Shown in pieces: positions 7,902 through 14,109 of a stretch of 14,109 bases of DNA. The translations under genes and the position numbers were made by a program. The notes under the pieces are model-generated. The model was not told the DNA's origin. It did not search any database and saw only the letters and a list, made by a program, of their open reading frames with translations. How positions within the stretch are numbered: position 1 is the first letter of the stretch; the number at the start of each line of letters is the position of its first letter. Where the stretch lies: the NCBI GenBank assembly GCA_041164825.1, contig JBEAOO010000332.1, positions 1-14,109 on the forward strand, in the 5' to 3' direction. This DNA comes from JBEAOO01 sp041164825. Lineage in GTDB: Bacteria; Pseudomonadota; Gammaproteobacteria; Burkholderiales; Burkholderiaceae_C.

Positions 7902-10367
7902 ATGACCGACGACACCCTGAACCACCTGCTCGATCAACTGACGCTGGAAGAGCAGGTCAGCCTGCTGACCGGCGCCGACTTCTGGACCACCGTGCCTGTG
8001 CCACGCCTGGGCATCCCCGCCATCAAGGTGAGTGACGGCCCGAACGGCGCGCGCGGCGGCATCTTCAAAGACGGGCCCACGACGGCGTGTTTCCCAGTCG
8101 GCATTGCGCTCGGCGCCACCTGGAACCCGGCGCTGATCGAGCAGGCCGGTGCGGCCCTGGGTGAAGAGGCCAAGCTCAAGGGCGCCACGGTGCTGCTGGC
8201 GCCCACGGTGAACCTGCACCGCACGGTGCTCAACGGCCGCAACTTCGAGTGCTACGCCGAAGACCCGTGGCTCACCAGCGAGATCGGCGTGGCCTACATC
8301 CGCGGCGTGCAAAGCCGCGGGGTGGCCGCCACCATCAAGCACTTTGTGGGCAACGAGAGCGAGTACCAGCGCATGAGCATCAGCTCGGACATCCCCGAGC
8401 GGGCGATGCGCGAGCTGTATTTGCTGCCCTTTGAGCGCGCCGTGAAAGAAGCCGGCGTGATGGCGGTGATGACGTCTTACAACCGCATCGACGGCGAGTT
8501 TGCCGCCGACCACCGCCGCCTGGTGACCCAGGTGCTGCGCGACGAATGGGGCTTCACCGGCCTGGTGATGACCGACTGGATGGCCGAGCACGACACCGTG
8601 AAGAGCACGCTGGCCGGCACCGATCTGGAGATGCCCGGCCCCAGCCGCGAGCGCGGCGAAGCGCTGGTGGCGGCCGTGCGCAGCGGCCAACTGCCGGCCA
8701 AGGCCGTGCGCGCTTGCGCGCAACGCGTGCTGCAACTGGTGGCGCGTGTCGGCGCCTTCCGCCACCCGGGCATCCCGGCCGAGCGCAACGACGATGTGCC
8801 GGCGCACCGCGCCATCATTCGCCAGCTGGGCAGCGACGGTGCGGTGCTGCTGAAGAACCACGCCCAGACCCTGCCGCTGGCGCCGCAAGCCGGCCAGACC
8901 GTGGCGCTGATCGGCCGCAGCGCCGTGGTGCCGCAGATCATGGGCGGGGGCAGCGCCAACGTGAACGCGCACTACCGCAGCGCGCCGATGGCGGCGCTGC
9001 AAGCACGCCTGCCCGGTGTCACCTTCACCCAGCACGACGGGGCTGATTTGCACCGCTGGGTGCCGGTGCTGCGCGCTCCGGTGCAGATGAACTTCTACAA
9101 CACCACCGATTTCACCGGTCCGGTGGTGTGCACGCAAACCGTGGACAGCAGCGAGCAGCTGTGGATCGACACGGTGGACGCGGCCGTGACGCGGGGCAAT
9201 TTCAGCGTGCGCGCCACGATGCAGTTTGTGGCCGAGGCCGCGGGCGAGCACCAGTTCTCGCTCATCAGCGCGGGGGTGAGCCGCGCCTTCATCAACGGTG
9301 AGCTGGTGGTCGATGCCTGGACGGGCTGGGCCCGTGGCGACACCTATTTCACCTTTGGCTGCAACGAGGTGCTGACCACGCGCACGCTGGCGGTGGGCGA
9401 GGTGAGCGAGATCGTGGTCGAGTTCAGCACCGCCTCGCCCGAGGCCGTGCCCATCCACGCGCTGCGTTTTGGCGCCCACCGCATGCTGGGTGAGGCCGAC
9501 ATCGCCGCGGCGGTGGAGGCGGCCCGCCAGGCCGATGTGGCCGTGGTGTTTGCTGGGCTGAACGCCGAGTGGGACAACGAGGGCCTGGACCGCACGAGCA
9601 TCACGCTGCCGCACCAGCAAAACGCGCTGATCGCCCGCGTGGCCGCGGCCAACCCGCGCACGGTGGTGGTGCTGCAAACCGGCTCGCCGGTGACGCTGCC
9701 GTGGCTCGATGCCGTGCCCGCTGTGCTGCAAGCCTGGTACCCCGGTCAGGAGTGCGGCAACGCGATCGCCGATGTGCTGCTGGGTGATGCCGAGCCCGGT
9801 GGCCGCCTGCCGCAAACCTGGCCGGTGGCGCTGGCCGACACGGTGGCCCAAGGCGACCCGGCGCAGTACCCCGGCGTGGACGGCCATGTGGCCTATGGCG
9901 AAGGCCTGTTCATCGGCTACCGCCACCATGCGCGCAGCGGCGTGGCGCCGCGTTTCCCCTTCGGCTTTGGCCTGTCGTACACGCGCTTTGAGATCGGCGC
10001 GCCGCGGGTGGCTCACGCGGTGATCCAGCCAGGTGACACCGTGACGGTGGAGGTGGACGTGCGCAATGTGGGCGAGCGCGCCGGCCAAACCGTGGTGCAA
10101 CTCTATGTGGCCGATGCGCAAGCCAGCGTCACCCGCCCCGCGCTGGAGTTGAAGGCCTTTGCCAAGTTGCGCGTGGATGCCGGTGCCAGCACCACGGCCA
10201 AGCTGCAGCTGGACATGCGCAGCTTCGCTTTCTACGACGAAGCCCGCGCAGCTTGGGTGGCCGAAGCCGGTACCTTCCACCTGCACATCGGCAGTTCGGT
10301 GGCCGACCTGCACGGCGCGGTGGCCGTGACGCTGACCTCGGATTGGGTGCAGCCGGTGGCGGGTTGA
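7902..10367 (+). CDS. beta-glucosidase, GH3 family with PA14 insert
   Basis: An 821-residue GH3 exo-glycosidase, probably releasing beta-D-glucose from oligosaccharides or glycosides. Order of domains: a (beta/alpha)8-like barrel (about 1-300) with SDGPNGAR, a KHFVGNESE motif and nucleophile D225 in VMTDW; an alpha/beta sandwich split by a PA14 domain (about 385-525, including GEHQFSLISAGVSRAFINGE); the second half of the sandwich with the likely acid/base E560 in DNEGLDR; and a C-terminal fibronectin III-like domain (about 700-805) after FPFGFGLSYT. PA14 inserts in GH3 enzymes shape substrate length preference. There is no signal peptide, so it should act in the cytoplasm. The ATG at 7902 starts the conserved N-terminus directly, with only a weak ribosome binding site. 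GH3 specificity varies (glucosidase, xylosidase and others). Confidence 0.95.
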   Translation: MTDDTLNHLLDQLTLEEQVSLLTGADFWTTVPVPRLGIPAIKVSDGPNGARGGIFKDGPTTACFPVGIALGATWNPALIEQAGAALGEEAKLKGATVLLAPTVNLHRTVLNGRNFECYAEDPWLTSEIGVAYIRGVQSRGVAATIKHFVGNESEYQRMSISSDIPERAMRELYLLPFERAVKEAGVMAVMTSYNRIDGEFAADHRRLVTQVLRDEWGFTGLVMTDWMAEHDTVKSTLAGTDLEMPGPSRERGEALVAAVRSGQLPAKAVRACAQRVLQLVARVGAFRHPGIPAERNDDVPAHRAIIRQLGSDGAVLLKNHAQTLPLAPQAGQTVALIGRSAVVPQIMGGGSANVNAHYRSAPMAALQARLPGVTFTQHDGADLHRWVPVLRAPVQMNFYNTTDFTGPVVCTQTVDSSEQLWIDTVDAAVTRGNFSVRATMQFVAEAAGEHQFSLISAGVSRAFINGELVVDAWTGWARGDTYFTFGCNEVLTTRTLAVGEVSEIVVEFSTASPEAVPIHALRFGAHRMLGEADIAAAVEAARQADVAVVFAGLNAEWDNEGLDRTSITLPHQQNALIARVAAANPRTVVVLQTGSPVTLPWLDAVPAVLQAWYPGQECGNAIADVLLGDAEPGGRLPQTWPVALADTVAQGDPAQYPGVDGHVAYGEGLFIGYRHHARSGVAPRFPFGFGLSYTRFEIGAPRVAHAVIQPGDTVTVEVDVRNVGERAGQTVVQLYVADAQASVTRPALELKAFAKLRVDAGASTTAKLQLDMRSFAFYDEARAAWVAEAGTFHLHIGSSVADLHGAVAVTLTSDWVQPVAG

Positions 10368-10388
10368 CTTGACGCAGCTGGGCTCGGT

Positions 10389-11021
10389 GTGTCGATGATC
10401 TCGCTCGATGCGTGTGACTTGGCGGGCTGGGTGGCAGAGCTGGGTGCCGATGCGGCCCAGCTCGCGCCCTGGGCCTTGCCGCCGCAATTGGCCGAGCGCG
10501 TGCTGCTTGCCGGCGACGCCCGCTTGCGGGCCGACCCCACGCAGTGGCGCCGCGTGGGCGAGGGCGTGTGGCACGCCTCGGCCACGGTGGAGGCGGGCGC
10601 GGTGATCAAGGGCCCGGTGCTGATCGGGCCCGGCTGCTTCATCGCTGCGGGCGTCACCTTGCGGGGCGGTGTGTGGCTGGCCGAGCGGGTGACGCTGGGC
10701 CCGGGCTGCGAGCTCAAGGCCACGCTGGTGTTGGCGGGCAGCGCGCTGGCGCACTTCAACTACGTGGGTGATTCGTTGATCGGCAGCGGCGTCAATTTTG
10801 AAGCCGGTGCAGTGGTGGCCAACCACCACAACGAACGCGTCGACAAGCGCATTTGGGTGCGCTGGGCCGATGGCGCTTTGCACGACACCGGCGTCACCAA
10901 ATTTGGCGCGCTGGTGGGCGACGGTTGCAAGATCGGCGCGAACGCGGTGTTGTCGCCGGGCACCGTTTTGGCCGCCGGCGCTGTGGTCCCGAGGTTGGGG
11001 TTGGTGGCGCAGGACGCGTAG
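10389..11021 (+). CDS. left-handed beta-helix (hexapeptide repeat) protein, GlmU C-terminal-like
   Basis: A 210-residue protein. The first 60 residues are helical and unlike known domains, then a left-handed beta-helix of hexapeptide repeats runs from about residue 61 to the end (VIKGPVLIGPGCFIAAGVTL, and later KIGANAVLSPGTVLAAGAVV). H122, in AHFNYVGDS, aligns with the catalytic His of the GlmU acetyltransferase domain (GHLTYLGDA), and the following IGSGVNFEAGAVVANHHNE resembles the GlmU INxGAG...N stretch. This suggests a sugar-linked acyltransferase, or the detached helix domain of a nucleotidylyltransferase; no such catalytic domain is fused to it. The start is uncertain: GTG at 10389, or ATG at 10395, neither with a clear ribosome binding site. 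It follows the GH3 gene by 21 bases and is probably the last gene of the cluster. Confidence 0.84.
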   Translation: MSMISLDACDLAGWVAELGADAAQLAPWALPPQLAERVLLAGDARLRADPTQWRRVGEGVWHASATVEAGAVIKGPVLIGPGCFIAAGVTLRGGVWLAERVTLGPGCELKATLVLAGSALAHFNYVGDSLIGSGVNFEAGAVVANHHNERVDKRIWVRWADGALHDTGVTKFGALVGDGCKIGANAVLSPGTVLAAGAVVPRLGLVAQDA

Positions 11022-11073
11022 GGTGTTCACTCGCTGCGCATCGGGTTCATTGTTTGCTGCGGCTTGAGTGTTC

Positions 11074-11310
11074 GCGCGCCAGGCCCGCGGTGGCCGGGGC
11101 GCAGGCGGGGGAGGTCACCGCGCTGCGGCGACTACTCTGCGGTACTCGGTCGGGCGGGCCGGGCGCGGAACTCGTTGCGTTCACTTCGTTCACTGCGCTC
11201 AAACAACCGCGCCCAGTCCGTGCTTGAAGTGCGCTGCGCGCACGGCCCATCCGCCCTGCGTTCCTCGATGCCCCCGCATCTGCGCCCCGGCCCCCGCGGG
11301 CCTGGCGCGC
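11074..11310. repeat. nested inverted repeat, 31-bp outer arms (30/31 match)
   Basis: The outer arms 11074-11104 and 11280-11310 are reverse complements with one mismatch. Within the 175-base loop, GGGCGCGG (11161-11168) and CCGCGCCC (11207-11214) form a second 8-bp stem. That inner loop holds a 9-mer tandem, GCGTTCACT then TCGTTCACT (11177-11194). Read on the minus strand, the tandem gives the spurious peptide string ERSERNEF, which I associate from memory with intergenic repeats in related bacteria. No transposase or target-site duplication is seen. Confidence 0.75.
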
Positions 11311-11365
11311 TCGGGCACGTTGGACGGTGTACGAATGTTTTGTCGGCAGGCCACTGACCGCGCCA

Positions 11366-11476
11366 GGGCAGCCTTGGGGGCGCGCTGAGGGCCTGTGCGC
11401 GCCGCCGAGCATCGCAGGGCACCCTCGCGACAGCGAGGGCCAGCAGTCAGGCCCTCAGCGCGATCCCAGGCTGCCC
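11366..11476. repeat. second inverted repeat with nested hairpin, possible bidirectional terminator
   Basis: The left arm 11366-11395 (30 bases) pairs with the right arm 11448-11476 (29 bases). A perfect 15-bp stretch on the loop side (CGCGCTGAGGGCCTG in the left arm) and 9 bp at the outer edge (GGGCAGCCT) flank a short imperfect middle with one bulged base. Inside the loop lies a small hairpin, CCCTCGC-GACA-GCGAGGG (11422-11439). The right arm ends 33 bases past the parB stop. There is no T-tract on either strand, so a terminator role is a guess based on position. Confidence 0.7.
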
Positions 11477-11509
11477 AAGCGCCGCCATCTGCAGCGCGGC
11501 AATACCGTC

Positions 11510-12403
11510 TCAGGCGTTCTTCAAGCCCAGCCGTTCCAGCAGCCCATTGAGCTCGTCGAGCGAGCTGAACTGGATCGAGACCTCCCCTTCCTCACCACGC
11601 GCGGTGCGCCGGCGCACGCGCACTTCCACCGTGGCGGTGAGCAGGTCCGACAGCTGTTCTTCAATGCGCAGCAGGTCGCGCGATTTGTCGGAGGCCACGC
11701 GCATCAGCGGCTTTTGACGGCCGCTGCTGGCGCCGCTCTTGGCCACCAGCTTTTCAGCTTCGCGCACGCTGAGCTTGCGCGAAGCGATCTCGGTGGCAGT
11801 GAGGATCTGCTGCGCGCCTTCCAGCGGCAGCAGGGCCCGGGCGTGGCCCATGTCGAGGTCGCCGGCCATCAGCATTTGCTGCACCGGCTCGGTGAGGTTG
11901 AGCAGTCGCAGCAGGTTGCTCGCGGCGCTGCGCGATCGGCCCACGGCTTGGGCAGCTTGTTCGTGGGTGAGGCCGAATTCGTCGGTGAGGCGCTTCAGGC
12001 CTTGCGCTTCTTCCAGCGGGTTGAGGTCTTCGCGCTGGATGTTCTCGATCAGCGCCATGGCCGCTGCGGCCTCGTCGGGCACCTCTTTCACCAGCACCGG
12101 CACCTCGTCGAGCCCGGCCAGTTTGGCGGCGCGGCTGCGGCGTTCGCCGGCGATGATTTCGTAGCGGCCGCCGCCGATCGGGCGCACCAGGATCGGCTGC
12201 ATGATGCCCTGGGCTTTGATGCTCTCGGCCAGCTCATAGAGTGAGCCTTCGTCCATGCGCGTGCGCGGCTGGTATTTGCCGGGCTGCATCAACGAGAGTT
12301 TGAGCACGGAGGGCAGGGTGCCGGGGGCGGGGGCGTCGCTGACTTTGGGGCCGAGCAATGCTTCGAGCCCCATGCCGAGGCCTTTGGGTTTCTTGGTGAC
12401 CAT
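11510..12403 (-). CDS. parB: chromosome partitioning protein ParB
   Basis: A 297-residue CTP-dependent DNA clamp that loads at parS sites near the origin and works with the ParA ATPase in chromosome segregation. The start is the ATG at 12401-12403, with AGGGA about ten bases upstream. The N-terminal ParA-contact motif reads KGLGMGLEALLG (residues 7-18). The ParB/Spo0J core follows: YQPRT (44-48), then SLYELAESIKAQG, then the CTP-binding GERR at 86-89, and ALIENIQREDLNPLEEA. A helix-turn-helix domain (LTHEQAAQAVGRSRSAASNLLRLL) and a short C-terminal dimerisation segment (FSSLDELNGLLERLGL) complete it. The length is normal. Odd points: Met11 replaces the Arg usual in the GLGRGL motif, and parA is not adjacent; the upstream neighbour is a serine hydrolase. 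No parS-like TGTTTCACGTGAAACA was noticed in the window. Confidence 0.96.
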   Translation of the reverse strand: MVTKKPKGLGMGLEALLGPKVSDAPAPGTLPSVLKLSLMQPGKYQPRTRMDEGSLYELAESIKAQGIMQPILVRPIGGGRYEIIAGERRSRAAKLAGLDEVPVLVKEVPDEAAAAMALIENIQREDLNPLEEAQGLKRLTDEFGLTHEQAAQAVGRSRSAASNLLRLLNLTEPVQQMLMAGDLDMGHARALLPLEGAQQILTATEIASRKLSVREAEKLVAKSGASSGRQKPLMRVASDKSRDLLRIEEQLSDLLTATVEVRVRRRTARGEEGEVSIQFSSLDELNGLLERLGLKNA

Positions 12404-12432
12404 GGGGCGATTGTCCCTGATCGGGCGTGAGA

Positions 12433-12999
12433 TCAGCGCTGTGTGCCGATGCGGTGGTCGATGAGCGTCTGCAACAGGGCCAGGCCCTCGGGCCAATCGC
12501 CCAAACCCGACTCGCCATTGATGTGCCCGCGCGGGCCGATGGTGGTGACGACGCTGCCCCAGTCTTGCGCCATGCCGAGCGCGCGCTCGCTGGCGCAGTA
12601 CGGGTCGTCGCTGCTGATCACCATGTGACTGGCAAAGGGCAGGCGCTGGCGAATGATGGGGCGCCAGTTGAAGAGGTTGGGTGGCATGTCGGCGCGCTCG
12701 GTGTCGGGCGGGGCCACCAGCAGGGCGCCCACCACGCGCGCGGTGTGTTGCGAGTGGGCGGCCCAGGCGGCCACCAGTTGGCAACCGAGGCTGTGCGCCA
12801 CCAGCACAGCAGGGCGGGCATCAGAGAGCAACGCCTCGTCGAGCTGGGCCATCCAGTCACCGCGGCGCGGCCACAGCCAGTCGTCTTGCTGCACCCGGGT
12901 GTGGCCGCGCTGGGCCTCCCACCGCGTTTGCCAGTGGCTTTCGTCCGAATTCAGCCATCCCGGCAGGGTCAGCACGCGCACGGCGGTGGGAGTTGTCAT
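12433..12999 (-). CDS. RBBP9/YdeN-family alpha/beta serine hydrolase
   Basis: A 188-residue single-domain alpha/beta hydrolase of the RBBP9/YdeN type, a small cytoplasmic serine hydrolase family of poorly known substrate. The N-terminal LPGWLNSDESHWQTRWE and the following QDDWLWPRRGDWMAQLDEAL are family hallmarks. The triad is visible: S70 in VAHSLGCQ, D131 or D132 in SSDDPYC, and H159 in GPRGHINGESGLGDWPEG. There is no signal peptide. The ATG is at 12997-12999, and the gene ends 29 bases before parB, so the two are probably cotranscribed. It diverges from argC across only 46 bases. A link to chromosome partitioning is suggested only by position. Confidence 0.94.
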   Translation of the reverse strand: MTTPTAVRVLTLPGWLNSDESHWQTRWEAQRGHTRVQQDDWLWPRRGDWMAQLDEALLSDARPAVLVAHSLGCQLVAAWAAHSQHTARVVGALLVAPPDTERADMPPNLFNWRPIIRQRLPFASHMVISSDDPYCASERALGMAQDWGSVVTTIGPRGHINGESGLGDWPEGLALLQTLIDHRIGTQR

Positions 13000-13045
13000 C
13001 GCTTGGCCTTATCCTTCGCGGATCGAATTTGAGGAGTGTTGAAAG

Positions 13046-13990
13046 ATGGTCTACCGGGTTTTTGTCGACGGCCAAGAAGGCACCACCGGCTTGCGCATTC
13101 ATGAGTATCTCGCGCAGCGCGCTGACGTGGAGGTGCTGCGCATCGACGCCGACAAGCGCAAGGATGCCGCTGAGCGCGCGCGCCTGCTGAACGCCGCCGA
13201 CGTGGCCTTCTTGTGCTTGCCCGATGCCGCTGCGATCGAAGCCGCCGCCCTGGTGACCAACCCCAACACCTGCTTGATCGACGCCAGCACCGCGCACCGC
13301 ACGCTGCCGAGCTGGGTGTTTGGCCTGCCTGAGCTGGCCAAGGGCCAGCGCGAGAAGCTGCGTCAGAGCAAGCGCATCGCCAACCCGGGCTGCCACGCCA
13401 GCGCCTTCATTCTGGCGGTGCGCCCGCTGGTGGACGCGGGCTTGCTGCCGGCCGACGCGCTGGTGGCGGCCAACTCCATCACCGGCTACAGCGGTGGCGG
13501 CAAGAAGATGATTGAGCAGTACGAGGCCGGCGGCAACCCGCTGCTGCTGTCGCCGCGCCCCTATGGCTTGAACCTGCACCACAAGCACCTGCCCGAGATG
13601 ATGGCCCACACCGGCCTGACACATGCGCCGGCCTTTCAGCCCATCGTGGGCCCGTTTTACAAGGGCTTGGCGGTGTCGGTGCCGCTGCATTTGTCGCAGT
13701 TCAAGGCCGGCACCACCGTGCAGCAGGTGCAAGACGCGCTGGTGGCGCACTACGCCGGTGAGCGCTTCGTGACCGTGCAGGCGCTGAGCGACCCGGCCAC
13801 ACTGGCCGATGGGTTCTTCAATGTGCAGGCCAACAACGACAGCAACCAGGTCGACATCTTCGTGTTCGCCAGCGACGAGCAGGTGCTGCTGCTTTCGCGC
13901 CTGGACAACCTCGGCAAGGGCGCCAGCGGTGCGGCCGTGCAGTGCATGAATGTGCATCTGGGGCTGGACGAAGGTTTGGGGCTGCTCTGA
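13046..13990 (+). CDS. argC: N-acetyl-gamma-glutamyl-phosphate reductase, type 2
   Basis: The third enzyme of arginine biosynthesis, which reduces N-acetyl-gamma-glutamyl phosphate to the semialdehyde with NADPH in the cytoplasm. The 314-residue length fits the shorter type-2 form. Visible features are the nucleotide-binding start VFVDGQEGTTGLRIHEYL (residues 5-22), DASTAHR (79-85), the catalytic Cys C116 in IANPGCHASA, and the substrate-site stretches NSITGYSGGGKKMIEQYE and HHKHLPEM. The ATG at 13046 is preceded by GAGGAG at 13031-13036. It is divergent from the hydrolase gene; no other arginine gene is in the window and none overlaps it. No clear promoter hexamers could be assigned in the 46-base gap. 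Confidence 0.97.
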   Translation: MVYRVFVDGQEGTTGLRIHEYLAQRADVEVLRIDADKRKDAAERARLLNAADVAFLCLPDAAAIEAAALVTNPNTCLIDASTAHRTLPSWVFGLPELAKGQREKLRQSKRIANPGCHASAFILAVRPLVDAGLLPADALVAANSITGYSGGGKKMIEQYEAGGNPLLLSPRPYGLNLHHKHLPEMMAHTGLTHAPAFQPIVGPFYKGLAVSVPLHLSQFKAGTTVQQVQDALVAHYAGERFVTVQALSDPATLADGFFNVQANNDSNQVDIFVFASDEQVLLLSRLDNLGKGASGAAVQCMNVHLGLDEGLGLL

Positions 13991-14020
13991 GCCTGAGCCC
14001 GAGCTCAGTGCATCCGAACG

Positions 14021-14044
14021 CCGCCACACTTCAGTGCTCGGCGG
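14021..14044. terminator. weak hairpin downstream of argC
   Basis: CCGCC (14021-14025) pairs with GGCGG (14040-14044) around an inner CAC-TTCA-GTG hairpin, beginning 30 bases after the argC stop. There is no T-tract, and the stem is interrupted by unpaired bases on one side. It could slow or end argC transcription, but it may be chance in GC-rich DNA. The rest of 13991-14109 shows no gene. Confidence 0.25.
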
Positions 14045-14109
14045 GGACTCCCGTCGGCAAATTTCCGTCCACCACTTGAGGCCGTTTCTCGGTTGAGGAT
14101 CGGCGCGAG

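Larger units (their letters stand above)
11022..11509. other. 488-bp non-coding region between convergent genes
   Basis: No credible gene is present. Open frames exist on both strands, but they give low-complexity Arg/Ala/Pro/Ser-rich translations with no family resemblance, and the longest plus-strand one runs through the antisense of parB. The region holds two large imperfect inverted repeats with nested hairpins, listed separately, and sits between the end of the plus-strand sugar cluster and the end of minus-strand parB. It may end transcription from both sides or be a dispersed repeat. Confidence 0.75.

Noticed and set aside
7176..11030. A 1284-residue open frame on the minus strand covering the second oxidoreductase, GH3 and beta-helix genes
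   Set aside because: Its translation is His/Gln/Arg/Gly-rich with no domain motif, and it lies exactly antisense to three well-supported genes. GC-biased third positions create such open antisense frames.
11022..11509. CRISPR array or insertion sequence in the repeat-rich gap
   Set aside because: There are no regularly spaced direct repeats with unique spacers, no transposase, and no target duplication; only inverted repeats and one short 9-mer tandem.
11327..12244. A 305-residue plus-strand open frame running from the repeat region into the antisense of parB
   Set aside because: Most of it is the complement of the conserved ParB core, and the remainder is the inverted repeat. No recognisable motif.
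13000..13045. Promoter pair between the hydrolase gene and argC (TTGTCA at 12993, TATCCT at 13010)
   Set aside because: The hexamers are only 11 bases apart, too close for a sigma-70 promoter, and the alternative pairing would place the start past the argC ribosome binding site.
12857..14029. A 390-residue minus-strand open frame opposite argC
   Set aside because: It is antisense to a textbook argC and has a His/Gln/Arg-rich translation.
11022..14109. parS site near parB
   Set aside because: Reading the gaps and the parB region showed nothing close to TGTTTCACGTGAAACA.

Overview
This window is GC-rich DNA, apparently from a chromosome. Codon use, the RBBP9-like hydrolase/parB pair, a type-2 argC and the style of the intergenic repeats suggest a betaproteobacterium of the order Burkholderiales, probably Comamonadaceae. 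That placement is an inference from gene content; no rRNA is present to confirm it.

Region 1 (1-11021, all on +) is a tightly packed carbohydrate-use cluster that begins upstream of the window. Its order is: a GH2 beta-mannosidase (5' end cut off), a LacI-family regulator starting inside the mannosidase stop codon, a Gfo/Idh/MocA oxidoreductase, two different xylose-isomerase-like TIM-barrel proteins, a membrane protein resembling the largely eukaryotic Mpv17/PMP22 family, a second Gfo/Idh/MocA oxidoreductase of another subgroup, a GH3 beta-glucosidase with a PA14 insert, and a GlmU-like left-handed beta-helix protein. No complete hydrolase has a signal peptide, so breakdown is probably cytoplasmic after import by a system outside the window. 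Pairing NAD(P)-dependent Gfo/Idh enzymes with metal-dependent TIM barrels recalls 3-keto-glycoside pathways (oxidise the sugar, then eliminate or epimerise). The exo-glycosidases suggest beta-mannosyl and beta-glucosyl substrates. The LacI protein is the obvious candidate regulator.

Region 2 (11022-11509) has no credible gene. It lies between convergent transcription units and holds two large imperfect inverted repeats with nested hairpins and a short 9-mer tandem repeat. It looks like a dispersed intergenic repeat and/or a bidirectional terminator region.

Region 3 (11510-14109) is housekeeping. parB and an RBBP9/YdeN-type serine hydrolase are on the minus strand, and argC (arginine biosynthesis) diverges from them on +. 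parA is not next to parB, and ParB has Met where the ParA-stimulating N-terminal motif usually has Arg. The last 119 bases after argC hold a weak hairpin and no gene.
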